64,000 bases of DNA from the NCBI RefSeq assembly GCF_039536765.1, contig NZ_BAAAZF010000001.1, positions 1,426,001 to 1,490,000 of the forward strand. The letters run 5' to 3'. Each line of letters starts with the position of its first letter. Position 1 is the stretch's first letter. Source of the DNA: Parerythrobacter jejuensis. Its GTDB lineage: Bacteria > Pseudomonadota > Alphaproteobacteria > Sphingomonadales > Sphingomonadaceae. The translations under genes were made by a program, and so were the position numbers. Shown in pieces: positions 1 through 7,703 of this stretch. The notes under the pieces were generated by a model, which had not been told where the DNA came from, made no database searches, and worked only from the letters and a program-made list of their open reading frames with translations.

Positions 1-8
1 CGGGCACG

Positions 9-1652
9 TCAGCCACCGGCAGTCTCCTCCAAAGCCGCCGCGATCCTTTCCACCAGGGCGCGGGCGACATCTTCTTTGGGCATTTCGGGCAAGTCTTCGA
101 CACCCTTGGAGGTGACGATATGCACATCATTGTGACTGCCGCCCATCACGTCGCCAGAAACGTCATTGGCCACAATCCAGTCCGCCCCCTTGCGCTTGCG
201 CTTGGCAGTGGCGTGTTCGACCACGTCATTGGTCTCCGCAGCGAAGCCGACCACCAGTGGCGGGCGTTTGTCACTGGCCGAAAGATTGGCAAGGATATCG
301 GGGTTTTCCTCCAGGATCAGCGCAGGCGGTGCCGATCCGCGTTTCTTCATCTTCTGGTCCACGAAATCGCGTGTGCGCCAGTCTGCCACCGCAGCAACCA
401 TCACGGCAGCATCGGCGGGCAATGCCGACTTTACGGCGTCGGCCATTTCGCGCGCGCTTTCAACGTCGATGCGGTCGACACCTGGCGGCGTTTCGAGATG
501 GACCGGGCCGGCGACCAGCGTGACCCGCGCGCCTGATGCAGCCGCCGCGGCAGCAATGGCAAAGCCTTGTTTGCCGCTGGATCGATTGGCGATGTAGCGA
601 ACCGGGTCAATCGGTTCATGCGTTGGACCCGCTGTGATCAGCACATGGCGTCCATAGAGCGGGCGATGATCCGGGTCGGTTTCGAAATCGGGTTGCCCGG
701 CAAGCGGATTGGGCTCTGGCGGGCTTTCCTGCACCAGAGATCCGGCTCCTGCGACTGGTTCAGGCATTTGTTCTCCCGTGCCTGTCGCGACTGTATGATT
801 GAGAGCATCGGCATCGGTCGGGGGTGCGGAGACAGCGCCGCCTTTGCTGGCTAGCAGCGAGCCGTCAGTCTCAATGGGTTCGCCCAACTCGCCAGCTGCT
901 TCCGCTTCGAGCGCAGCAATATCCACCGCGTCAGGATCCGGGGCCTCTTCCCATTGCGCCTCGAGTTCTTCCTGGCTGCGTTTTGGCGTGGTGCGGGGAA
1001 TGATCGAGGACAGGATGCCCCCCAGCATGCCCTTGCTTTCCACCTCCGGCTCGGGCTCCAGAGCCTCGACCGGCATGGGGGCAGCATCCTTGACATTGGT
1101 TTCAAGGCCCAGTTGCGTTGCAATGGCTGACCAGACCGCCTCGGGTTCGGGCAAACGCCCTGCTCCAAATTCTCCGCACGCCATCGGCCCGACATCGGGT
1201 TCGACCACATGCACTCCGGCTTCGCGCAGCCGGGCAACATTCATCTGGGTCGCCGCATGTTCCCACATCCGCACATTCATTGCCGGCACGGCCATAACCG
1301 GCTTGTCTGTGGCAAGGATCAGCGTCGTCGCAAGATCATCAGCGATCCCGGCCGCCATCTTGGCCAGCATGTTGGCCGTGGCTGGGCAGACCACGATCAG
1401 GTCGGCCTCGCGGCTCAACTGGATATGACCCATCTCGACTTCGTTCTTGAGGTCCCACAAGGTCGTGTGGACTTCGTTCTCGCTTAGCGCCGCAAGCGCC
1501 ATCGGGGTCACGAATTTCGAACCGCCATTGGTCAGCACGCAGGTTACGCTGCCGCCCTGCTTGCGCACCAGGCGCACCAGCTCGCACGACTTGTAAGCCG
1601 CAATCCCGCCACCAATGACGAGCAGGATCTTGGGACCCGCCACGTCGCTCAT
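9..1652 (-). CDS. coaBC: Bifunctional phosphopantothenoylcysteine decarboxylase / phosphopantothenate-cysteine ligase with a long linker
   Basis: Catalyses two steps of coenzyme A synthesis: joining of 4'-phosphopantothenate to cysteine, then FMN-dependent decarboxylation. The CoaC domain (about residues 5-182) shows the flavoprotein start LLVIGGGIAAYK, the catalytic His in GHIQL (His76), the PAMN motif (Asn125) and the active-site Cys in MACGE (Cys159). The CoaB domain starts near residue 333 with VLITAGPTHEPIDPVRYI and RSSGKQG. At 547 aa it is about 140 residues longer than E. coli CoaBC (406 aa). The excess is an acidic, Pro/Ala/Glu-rich stretch at about 183-331. I chose the ATG at 1652 because MSDVAGPK leads straight into the flavoprotein strand. 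An upstream in-frame start at 1739 would add 29 unlikely residues. The gene heads a conserved alphaproteobacterial neighbourhood with ubiB, ubiE, mutM and dnaA. Confidence 0.95.
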   Translation of the reverse strand: MSDVAGPKILLVIGGGIAAYKSCELVRLVRKQGGSVTCVLTNGGSKFVTPMALAALSENEVHTTLWDLKNEVEMGHIQLSREADLIVVCPATANMLAKMAAGIADDLATTLILATDKPVMAVPAMNVRMWEHAATQMNVARLREAGVHVVEPDVGPMACGEFGAGRLPEPEAVWSAIATQLGLETNVKDAAPMPVEALEPEPEVESKGMLGGILSSIIPRTTPKRSQEELEAQWEEAPDPDAVDIAALEAEAAGELGEPIETDGSLLASKGGAVSAPPTDADALNHTVATGTGEQMPEPVAGAGSLVQESPPEPNPLAGQPDFETDPDHRPLYGRHVLITAGPTHEPIDPVRYIANRSSGKQGFAIAAAAAASGARVTLVAGPVHLETPPGVDRIDVESAREMADAVKSALPADAAVMVAAVADWRTRDFVDQKMKKRGSAPPALILEENPDILANLSASDKRPPLVVGFAAETNDVVEHATAKRKRKGADWIVANDVSGDVMGGSHNDVHIVTSKGVEDLPEMPKEDVARALVERIAAALEETAGG

Positions 1653-1814
1653 ACTCGCCCCCTTCCAGGACCATTGTGTTGCCGGCCAGCCTAGCCGCGC
1701 CAGCGAGCAGGCGAAAGGCCCGTGTGGCCCGGTGCGCATGGGCGGGTTACGAATTGCCTAGCGATGCATGATGGTCCGGCCTAAGCTGCGCCGGATATCG
1801 GGGGAGATGTAAGC

Positions 1815-2207
1815 ATGCGATTGGTTTTGACGGCACTGCTGTTCGTTGGCGGATTGTTCTATCTGTTCATGGGCACAGGCTTCCTGCTTGATCCCGCCAC
1901 CAGCGGCGGCGATTTCGGCCTCAAGCCTGACGGCGCGCAGGGCTTGTCCTCCATCAGGGCCGATCTCACGGCGTTTTTCTGGGTCGCAGGCGGCTGCATG
2001 ATCTGGGGCGCATGGAAGCGCAATGGCGACCCGTTGCTGGCCAGTGCCGCATTGATGGGCGTTGCCTTGCTCGGCCGGGTAGTCTCGATCCTGATCGATG
2101 GCAGCTATGCCGGTTGGCAGGCACCGGTGCTGGTAGAGGCAGCCACGGTATTGCTATGCCTCACGGGCTGGAAGCTCTTGCCCCACCACGCGCTGAACGA
2201 GGATTGA
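1815..2207 (+). CDS. DUF4345-like small integral membrane protein
   Basis: A 130-aa protein with four predicted hydrophobic helices: about residues 2-24, 50-66, 76-93 and 103-120. The layout and the segment FYLFMGTGFLLDP resemble DUF4345 membrane proteins, whose function is unknown. A purine-rich ribosome site (ggggagat) lies just before the ATG. It is transcribed divergently from coaBC and followed by a promoter-like sequence for the next gene, so it may be monocistronic. The family call rests on overall appearance only and is moderate. Confidence 0.7.
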   Translation: MRLVLTALLFVGGLFYLFMGTGFLLDPATSGGDFGLKPDGAQGLSSIRADLTAFFWVAGGCMIWGAWKRNGDPLLASAALMGVALLGRVVSILIDGSYAGWQAPVLVEAATVLLCLTGWKLLPHHALNED

Positions 2208-2227
2208 CAACACGTTTACCCACCCGT

Positions 2228-2256
2228 TTGCGGCGTTCGTCCGAACGGAGTATACT
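2228..2256 (+). promoter_or_regulatory. Candidate sigma-70 promoter for the poly-proline lipoprotein gene
   Basis: TTGCGG at 2228-2233 and TATACT at 2251-2256 are separated by 17 bases, a good fit to the vegetative -35/-10 pattern, about 58 bases before the chosen ATG at 2314. A small palindrome (cgttcg-tc-cgaacg) occupies the spacer. Seen by eye only; there is no transcript evidence. Confidence 0.4.
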
Positions 2257-2313
2257 TGATAAAAATAGAACAACGGATCGCGTTTGCAGTATTCTCTATG
2301 GGGAGGAACGAAA

Positions 2314-3522
2314 ATGGCGCGGTTAAGACGAGCACTGGTGGGAACAGCCGCCGTAGCCATGGCGGCCAGTCTCGCGTCCTGTGGTGTGCCCGAAGAAGAT
2401 AGTTCCCCCACCGGAGAAATCATCGACGATCCTGATCGCGATCCGGGCGATGTCCTGTGCGAGTTGACTGGCACATTCGAAACGGAAGACGAATGCGACC
2501 GGTTCGTGCGCCAGTATGACGGGCTGCAAGCCGGGGTCGATGCATTCAATCCCAGCGAAACAATGGTGGCCGACAAGGCAACCACCGTCCGCTATGCGAT
2601 CACGCGGCTCGACGAGAGCGTCCAGGGCGAAGATGGCGAAATTGCTGATGCCGTGCCCGAGCCAACTCCCACACCTCCTGAACCCGTGCCTGTGCCAGTC
2701 CCCAACCCGCCGGAGACTGATCCGGACAGAACCGGAGGCTTCACATCCATCCCGGCGAACGGGCCAGTGGTGGGGACGCCGGGGCCGGTGGTCGTCAGCA
2801 CGCCGCCTGTAACCGGCCAGCCGGACATTAGGCCCGACACACCTGACCGCATGGCTGTGGAGATGCCGACAGCTACACCTGCACCGCCTCCACCCCCTCC
2901 TCCGCCCCCTCCTCCGCCTCCACCTCCAGCAGAGGGGCCGACGCAGGCGGAAATCGACGCAGCACTGGATGAAGCCGGGGGCCGGGTTAGCCGAATCATC
3001 GGCCGCGATGCGGAGAGCAACGAAGTCGAGGTCGGGACGATCAAGATGGGTCGGCTGATGTATGCCTGCCTCGAGGCCGATCCCAGCTTCGATATCAAAC
3101 CCCGCGAGTGCCAGACCCGCAACACGATCGAAGATCCGGACCCCGTCTGGCGCTGGTCGGTAACGCCGACCGAACCAGGCGCTGGCTACGAACTGAAATT
3201 GCGCAGCGGCACCGTGGTCCGTGCCTCTGACGGGTCATTGCGCCGGATCGGCCAGCCCAGTCGAAGCGCCGAGATCGATGTTTCTGTGACCACCCTCGGC
3301 AAGTTCAAGCGCTTGATGGCTGACGCCGAGGAATGGATCCGCTCCCCGATCGGCGTGCTTGGCGCAATCGCCGCCTTGCTTCTGGCTCTCGCCGGCGTCC
3401 GCAGGGCGTGGAAGAAAATGCGCAATGCAGATCCAGGCGACGGCACGGACAATGACGCAGACAAGGGCCTGGCGAACCCGGGTGACGGCGGTGATGGCGA
3501 CGATCCGCCAACCGGAACCTGA
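2314..3522 (+). CDS. Poly-proline lipoprotein with C-terminal membrane helix, unknown function
   Basis: A 402-aa protein I do not recognise. The N-terminus is a lipoprotein signal with lipobox LASC (Cys23). An acidic and proline-rich region follows, including PEPTPTPPEPVPVPVP-like repeats and an uninterrupted run of about 16 prolines near residues 190-205. A compact domain (about 215-335) contains two cysteines (CLEADPSFDIKPREC). A hydrophobic helix at about 344-362 is followed by a basic stop-transfer (RRAWKKMRN) and an acidic Gly/Asp tail. The ATG at 2314 has gaggaac as ribosome site, and the ATG at 2284 would spoil the signal peptide. The layout suggests an envelope protein tethered at both ends. 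It converges on ubiB with no spacer. Confidence 0.75.
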   Translation: MARLRRALVGTAAVAMAASLASCGVPEEDSSPTGEIIDDPDRDPGDVLCELTGTFETEDECDRFVRQYDGLQAGVDAFNPSETMVADKATTVRYAITRLDESVQGEDGEIADAVPEPTPTPPEPVPVPVPNPPETDPDRTGGFTSIPANGPVVGTPGPVVVSTPPVTGQPDIRPDTPDRMAVEMPTATPAPPPPPPPPPPPPPPPAEGPTQAEIDAALDEAGGRVSRIIGRDAESNEVEVGTIKMGRLMYACLEADPSFDIKPRECQTRNTIEDPDPVWRWSVTPTEPGAGYELKLRSGTVVRASDGSLRRIGQPSRSAEIDVSVTTLGKFKRLMADAEEWIRSPIGVLGAIAALLLALAGVRRAWKKMRNADPGDGTDNDADKGLANPGDGGDGDDPPTGT

Positions 3523-5082
3523 TCAGCCAATCCAGCCCAGAGCCAAAGCGCCGGCAACTGCCCCGGCACCGATAGCGGCGCTTATAACGTAGCCGAACCA
3601 GCCGCCATTGCGCTTCTTGGCCTTTCGGTCCCACATCAGTTCGACTTCGGGCAGAGGGGCTGCTTCGGGCGCGCCACCTTTGGGCGGGAATTTTTCTTCC
3701 ACCCGGCGAACCAGGTCGGGAAGGCGCAACAGTGTCGCCATATTCTCTTTCACTGCATCGGCGAGCGCGGCTTCGGGCCCCAGTTCGTCACGGATCCAGC
3801 TGCGGACATAGGGTGCGGACGTGTCCCACATATTGATCTCGGGATTGAGCTGGGTCGCAATCCCTTCGACCATCACCATTGTCTTTTGCAGCAGCAGCAG
3901 ATGCGGCTGGGTCTGCATGTCGAAATCACGGGTGATGGCAAACAGGCCATCGAGCATCTGGCCAACGCTCAATTCCTTGACCGGCTTGCCGCGCATGGGC
4001 TCGCCCACTGCCCGCAATGCAGTGGCGAATTCACCGACCGAATGATGGCTCGGAACGTATTGCGCTTCGAAATGGATTTCGGCGACGCGCTGGTAATTGC
4101 CGGTCGTCAGGCCATAGAGAATTTCGGCGAGCCATTGGCGCGCGCGACGGTCTATCCGGCCCATAATCCCGAAATCGATCGCGACGATCGTGCCGTCGGC
4201 CTGCACGAACAGATTGCCCTGATGCATATCGGCATGGAAGAAACCGCCACTGATCGCTTGCGTCAGAAAGGCCAGTACCAGCCGCTCTGCCAGTTCTTCC
4301 AGATCATGGCCGGCTGCGATCAGGGCTTCTCTGTCGCTGATCTTGACCCCGTCGATCCACTCGACGGTCATCACGCGGCCATTGGTCCGGTCCCAATCGA
4401 TAGTGGGGACGCGGTACCCTTCGAACCCGCGCATAGATTCCGCCAGTTCGCTGGCGGAGGCTGCCTCGCGGCGCAGATCCAGCTCGGTATTGGTCCAGCG
4501 TTTGAAATTGGCAATTGTCGCACGCGGGCGCAGGCGGGCAGCTTCATCGCCCATCGCCTCGACATGGGCTGCAGCCCATTCATAGGTCTGGATGTCCCGC
4601 GCGAATTTCTCGCGAATGCCCGGGCGCAAGACTTTCAGGGCAACCTGGCGCCCATCGCTCGTCACTGCCTTGTGCACCTGGGCAATGGATGCAGCGCCTA
4701 CCGGTACAGGATCGATACTCAAAAATAGCGTGTCGAGCGGCTGGTCGAAGGTGGCAGCGACGGCGGCCTCGATCTCCGAAAAGGCGACCGGTGGCAGGCT
4801 GTCCTGCAAAGAGAGCAGGTTGTTGGCCGCTTCCTCGCCGACCAGATCGGGGCGCGTCGCCAGCGATTGACCGAGCTTGATCGCGGCAGGGCCAATATCG
4901 CGAAAGGCACCGGCATAATCGGGAACAGCAGGCGGAAAAGTGCCCAGCCGGGCCAAGCGGGTCAGGCGTCGCACGGGCGACGGCGTATTGGGATCACGCT
5001 CGATCCCGCGCAACGCCCCGTGCTTCGCAGCCGTCCGGCCCCATTTCAGAAGCCGCCAGATATGCGTTGCAGGCCGCGTCAT
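3523..5082 (-). CDS. ubiB: Ubiquinone biosynthesis ABC1/ADCK-type protein kinase-like ATPase
   Basis: Accessory factor for aerobic ubiquinone synthesis, belonging to the atypical kinase family UbiB/COQ8. The family KxGQ motif appears as AIKLGQSLATR. It is followed by an Ala-rich nucleotide loop (VGAASIAQVHKA), the ATP-binding Lys in VALKVLRP, the catalytic-loop segment HADMHQGNLF and the metal-binding IDFGIMG. The C-terminus ends in a hydrophobic segment (VISAAIGAGAVAGALALGWIG) that would anchor it to the inner membrane, as is usual for UbiB. Its 519 aa are near the normal length. It lies downstream of ubiE on the same strand, but a large hairpin separates the two. Confidence 0.95.
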   Translation of the reverse strand: MTRPATHIWRLLKWGRTAAKHGALRGIERDPNTPSPVRRLTRLARLGTFPPAVPDYAGAFRDIGPAAIKLGQSLATRPDLVGEEAANNLLSLQDSLPPVAFSEIEAAVAATFDQPLDTLFLSIDPVPVGAASIAQVHKAVTSDGRQVALKVLRPGIREKFARDIQTYEWAAAHVEAMGDEAARLRPRATIANFKRWTNTELDLRREAASASELAESMRGFEGYRVPTIDWDRTNGRVMTVEWIDGVKISDREALIAAGHDLEELAERLVLAFLTQAISGGFFHADMHQGNLFVQADGTIVAIDFGIMGRIDRRARQWLAEILYGLTTGNYQRVAEIHFEAQYVPSHHSVGEFATALRAVGEPMRGKPVKELSVGQMLDGLFAITRDFDMQTQPHLLLLQKTMVMVEGIATQLNPEINMWDTSAPYVRSWIRDELGPEAALADAVKENMATLLRLPDLVRRVEEKFPPKGGAPEAAPLPEVELMWDRKAKKRNGGWFGYVISAAIGAGAVAGALALGWIG

Positions 5083-5107
5083 GATGATTGTTCGCCTGAT
5101 GGCTCAA

Positions 5108-5189
5108 TCGGCACCGGCCCGCGCCCCCTCCCGGCCACCCAACAGGATAGTGCCATGGGTGGCCGGGAGGGGGCGCGGGCTGGTGCCGG
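5108..5189. repeat. Long near-perfect inverted repeat (33-bp stem) between ubiE and ubiB
   Basis: The left arm (5108-5140) and right arm (5157-5189) are reverse complements except for two positions that still pair as G-U in RNA. The loop is 16 bases (aacaggatagtgccat). The stem is very G+C rich. Read on the minus strand it lies after the ubiE stop (5229) and before the ubiB start (5082). There is no T-run, so it is not a textbook intrinsic terminator. It could be a transcription brake, an RNase III processing site, or a member of a dispersed palindromic repeat family. I found no second copy in this window. Confidence 0.9.
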
Positions 5190-5228
5190 ACGCAGCACAG
5201 CACAAGGTGCGGAGCGATCAGACGTCAT

Positions 5229-5960
5229 TCAAATCTTCCATCCCGAATGGATGTTTACAGCGCCGCCGAGGATCTGCTCGACACGCGTCTGCTCGAAACC
5301 TGCATCGCGGATCATCTGCTCGAACACCGGCGGCTTGGGAAAGCGGCGGATCGATTCGGCGAGATAGCGGTAGCTGTCCTCGTCATCCGCAATTGCCTTG
5401 CCGATCTTGGGCATCAACTGGTGCGAATAGAGATCGTATATTTCCTTGAACCCGGGCCAGTCCGTGGTGCTGAATTCCATGCAATAGAAGCGCCCGCCAT
5501 GCTTCAATACGCGGTGCGCCTCGGCCAACGCCTTGTCGATATGGGTGACATTCCGGATGCCGAACACGATCGTGTAGGCGTGGAATTGCCGGTCTATATA
5601 GTCGAGCTCTTCCGCGTTCTGGCGTGACCAGACGAGGCCGGCTATGCCGCGCTCCATCGCGCGTTCCACGCCGACGTCCAGCATTTCCTGGTTTATGTCG
5701 GCAACGGTCACCTCGGCGCCGCGCTCCGCCATGCGAAATGCAATATCGCCGGTACCGCCAGCCATATCCAGAATGGCTTCACCCGGTTGCGGTTTTACCC
5801 TGCGAACGAAGCGATCCTTCCACAGCCGGTGCATGCCGCCCGACATGGCATCATTCATGATGTCATATTTGGCCGCGACATTGGAAAACACCGCGCCAAC
5901 ACGCTCTGTTTTCTCTTCGGGGGCTACATCTTCGTAACCGAAAGATACGCTTTCACTCAT
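5229..5960 (-). CDS. ubiE: Demethylmenaquinone/2-methoxy-6-polyprenyl-1,4-benzoquinol methylase
   Basis: SAM-dependent C-methyltransferase of ubiquinone synthesis. The 243-aa protein shows the UbiE signatures YDIMNDAMSGG and HRLWKD, the SAM-binding loop LDMAGGTGDIAF, and a C-terminal SGWKI typical of the family. I chose the ATG at 5960 (MSESVSFGYEDV), which matches the usual N-terminus. The in-frame start at 5996 would add 12 residues and run into the mutM upstream region. It is transcribed divergently from mutM with 58 bases between starts. It shares direction and pathway with ubiB. Confidence 0.96.
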   Translation of the reverse strand: MSESVSFGYEDVAPEEKTERVGAVFSNVAAKYDIMNDAMSGGMHRLWKDRFVRRVKPQPGEAILDMAGGTGDIAFRMAERGAEVTVADINQEMLDVGVERAMERGIAGLVWSRQNAEELDYIDRQFHAYTIVFGIRNVTHIDKALAEAHRVLKHGGRFYCMEFSTTDWPGFKEIYDLYSHQLMPKIGKAIADDEDSYRYLAESIRRFPKPPVFEQMIRDAGFEQTRVEQILGGAVNIHSGWKI

Positions 5961-6018
5961 CGCCGCGCGCCTTAGATGGAATTGCCACCCCGGCAAAGGG
6001 TGTTAGTGGGTTCCGGCT

Positions 6019-6834
6019 ATGCCTGAACTTCCTGAAGTCGAAACAACGGTGCGGGGCCTTGCACGGTTCCTTGAGGGAGAGCGGATCACGCGCGCTGCCG
6101 TCAACCGCCCCGATATGCGCCGCCCGTTCCCGCCCCAATTGGTGCAAGCAATGACGGGCGCCACCATTTCCAGCCTGGGCCGGCGCGCCAAATACGGGCT
6201 GCTTCATACAGACCGGGACCAGACCCTGATCTTCCACCTGGGCATGAGCGGGCGCTGGCGGATTGATCCGGACAGCCCCGACAAGCATGACCATTTCATC
6301 CTGGAAACAGCGGGGCACCATTTTGCGCTGTGCGATCCGCGCCGCTTTGGCTGGGTCGACCTGGTCGATACCCAGAGCCTGCCGACGTGGCCAAGCTTTG
6401 CCGCGATGGGCCCCGAACCATTGGGCGACAGTCTGACCGTCGATTACCTGAAACAGGCCCTTGCCGGCCGCAAGCAAGCAATCAAGCTTTGCCTGCTCGA
6501 CCAATCGATCATCGCAGGCTTGGGCAATATCTATGTCTGCGAGGCGCTGCACCATGCCGGTATCCATCCCCGCAAGGCAGGTGGCAAAGTTTCGAAACCT
6601 GCGCTTGCCCGCCTGATTCCGGCAATCCAGAATGTTCTGACCCAATCGATCCACGACGGAGGATCATCGCTCCGGGACTATGCGCAACCCGACGGAGAGC
6701 TGGGCTATTTCGCCACCCGGTTCGATGTCTATGGCCGCGAGGGAGACGCCTGCCACCGCGAGGATGGGGGTATCATCCGACGCTTCGCCCAAGGCGGGCG
6801 CAGCACATGGTTCTGCCCACGGTGCCAGAGATAG
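6019..6834 (+). CDS. mutM: Formamidopyrimidine-DNA glycosylase (Fpg/MutM) with an altered zinc finger
   Basis: Base-excision repair glycosylase/AP lyase acting on oxidised purines. The protein starts MPELPEVETTVRGL, which supplies the catalytic N-terminal proline and Glu, and has the conserved Lys in GRRAKYGL. Other family motifs are LGNIYVCEALHHAGIHP and the C-terminal QGGRSTWFCPRCQR. The usual zinc finger has two CxxC pairs. Here the C-terminal pair (CPRC) is present, but the first reads C-H-R-E, so one zinc ligand is Glu instead of Cys. Length (271 aa) is normal. It is followed by rpsT. Confidence 0.95.
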   Translation: MPELPEVETTVRGLARFLEGERITRAAVNRPDMRRPFPPQLVQAMTGATISSLGRRAKYGLLHTDRDQTLIFHLGMSGRWRIDPDSPDKHDHFILETAGHHFALCDPRRFGWVDLVDTQSLPTWPSFAAMGPEPLGDSLTVDYLKQALAGRKQAIKLCLLDQSIIAGLGNIYVCEALHHAGIHPRKAGGKVSKPALARLIPAIQNVLTQSIHDGGSSLRDYAQPDGELGYFATRFDVYGREGDACHREDGGIIRRFAQGGRSTWFCPRCQR

Positions 6835-6960
6835 GGAATCACTTGACGATTCGGGGGGTGCGCCTTATGTGGCGCGCTTTCCGGCGGGCTTCCGCCGTTT
6901 CCGAGATTTACCAGAGTAGAGCATCCGGCCGCGCATGGCGGTCGAGAAACAAGGACGAAC

Positions 6961-7221
6961 ATGGCCAACACGCCGCAAGCCCGCAAGCGTATCCGTCGCA
7001 ACAACCGCCGCGCCGAAATCAACACCGCGCGCATGAGCCGCATCCGTGGTTTCGTGAAGAAGGTCGAAACGGCTATCGAAGGTGGCGACAAAGAAGCAGC
7101 CCAGACCGCACTTCGTGCCGCCCAGCCTGAAATGGCACGCGGCGTTGCTCGCGGCGTACTGCACAAGAACACCGCTGCGCGGAAATTCTCGCGCCTGACC
7201 AAGCGAGTCGCAGCACTCTGA
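6961..7221 (+). CDS. rpsT: 30S ribosomal protein S20
   Basis: An 86-aa basic protein beginning [17 protein letters not shown] and ending in [17 protein letters not shown], both diagnostic of S20, which binds 16S rRNA. The ribosome site aagga precedes the ATG at 6961. It sits between mutM and dnaA, a conserved position in many alphaproteobacteria, and is followed at 40 bases by a clear intrinsic terminator. Confidence 0.97.
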   Translation: MANTPQARKRIRRNNRRAEINTARMSRIRGFVKKVETAIEGGDKEAAQTALRAAQPEMARGVARGVLHKNTAARKFSRLTKRVAAL

Positions 7222-7261
7222 TTCGGGTCCCTGCGGGGCCAATCGAACAGCTGAAAGCTCG

Positions 7262-7292
7262 AGGGCTGTCGCAATTTGCGGCGGCCCTTTTT
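7262..7292 (+). terminator. Intrinsic terminator after rpsT
   Basis: Arms agggctgtcgc (7262-7272) and gcggcggccct (7278-7288) pair over 11 positions with two G-U pairs around an aattt loop, directly followed by a T-run (7288-7292). Confidence 0.8.
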
Positions 7293-7703
7293 GCTATGTC
7301 ATCGATTCGTAACAAGGCCACGACGCGTAAGTGTTGGAATTCCTGCGATTCGCACAGGATCATGCGCATTTTATCAACCTAAACAGAGTGTTAAACGCAC
7401 GTCTGCGGGGTTGCGGTCTGTCAAACGGTTTATTTCAGATTTTTTACCTTATCCCCCCTTGCTTAGAATCGCGCAGCGCTCTTTAACTGCATTTCGCAAT
7501 CGGCACGGGACAGGCCGAACGCACATATTTCGATCCAATAGGGGGGATGCCCCAGACACGTGTTGTCTGGGCAGTGGCGAAGCTTTGCCAGTCCTTTGGA
7601 AGACAAGAAACCAGCCTTGGGGAAGGCTGCATGACAGGCGGGATTAATGGGTAAAGACATAAGCAGGGCCGGGGTCGCAAAACGCAATTCGAAAGAGGAT
7701 CTG
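7293..7703 (+). promoter_or_regulatory. dnaA leader: gene-free region with three successive hairpins
   Basis: This 411-base region between the rpsT terminator and the chosen dnaA start holds no convincing gene. Its downstream part contains three small hairpins in a row. The first is cccagaca/tgtctggg at 7551-7571. The second is the self-pairing tggcgaagctttgcca at 7575-7590. The third is cagcctt/aaggctg around a gggg loop at 7612-7629. A T-rich patch lies at 7433-7460 and includes TTATCCCCC (7450-7458), which matches the DnaA box at 7 of 9 positions. I see no cluster of DnaA boxes. The region is probably the dnaA promoter plus a structured 5' leader. Confidence 0.5.

Noticed and set aside
2592-3125. 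Antisense open frame with a poly-glycine tract
   Set aside because: It is only the complement of the poly-proline coding stretch of the lipoprotein gene.
4867-5449. Plus-strand open frames crossing the ubiE-ubiB hairpin
   Set aside because: They are Arg/Pro-rich shadows of ubiB and ubiE with no ribosome site; the hairpin itself is better explained as structure than as coding sequence.
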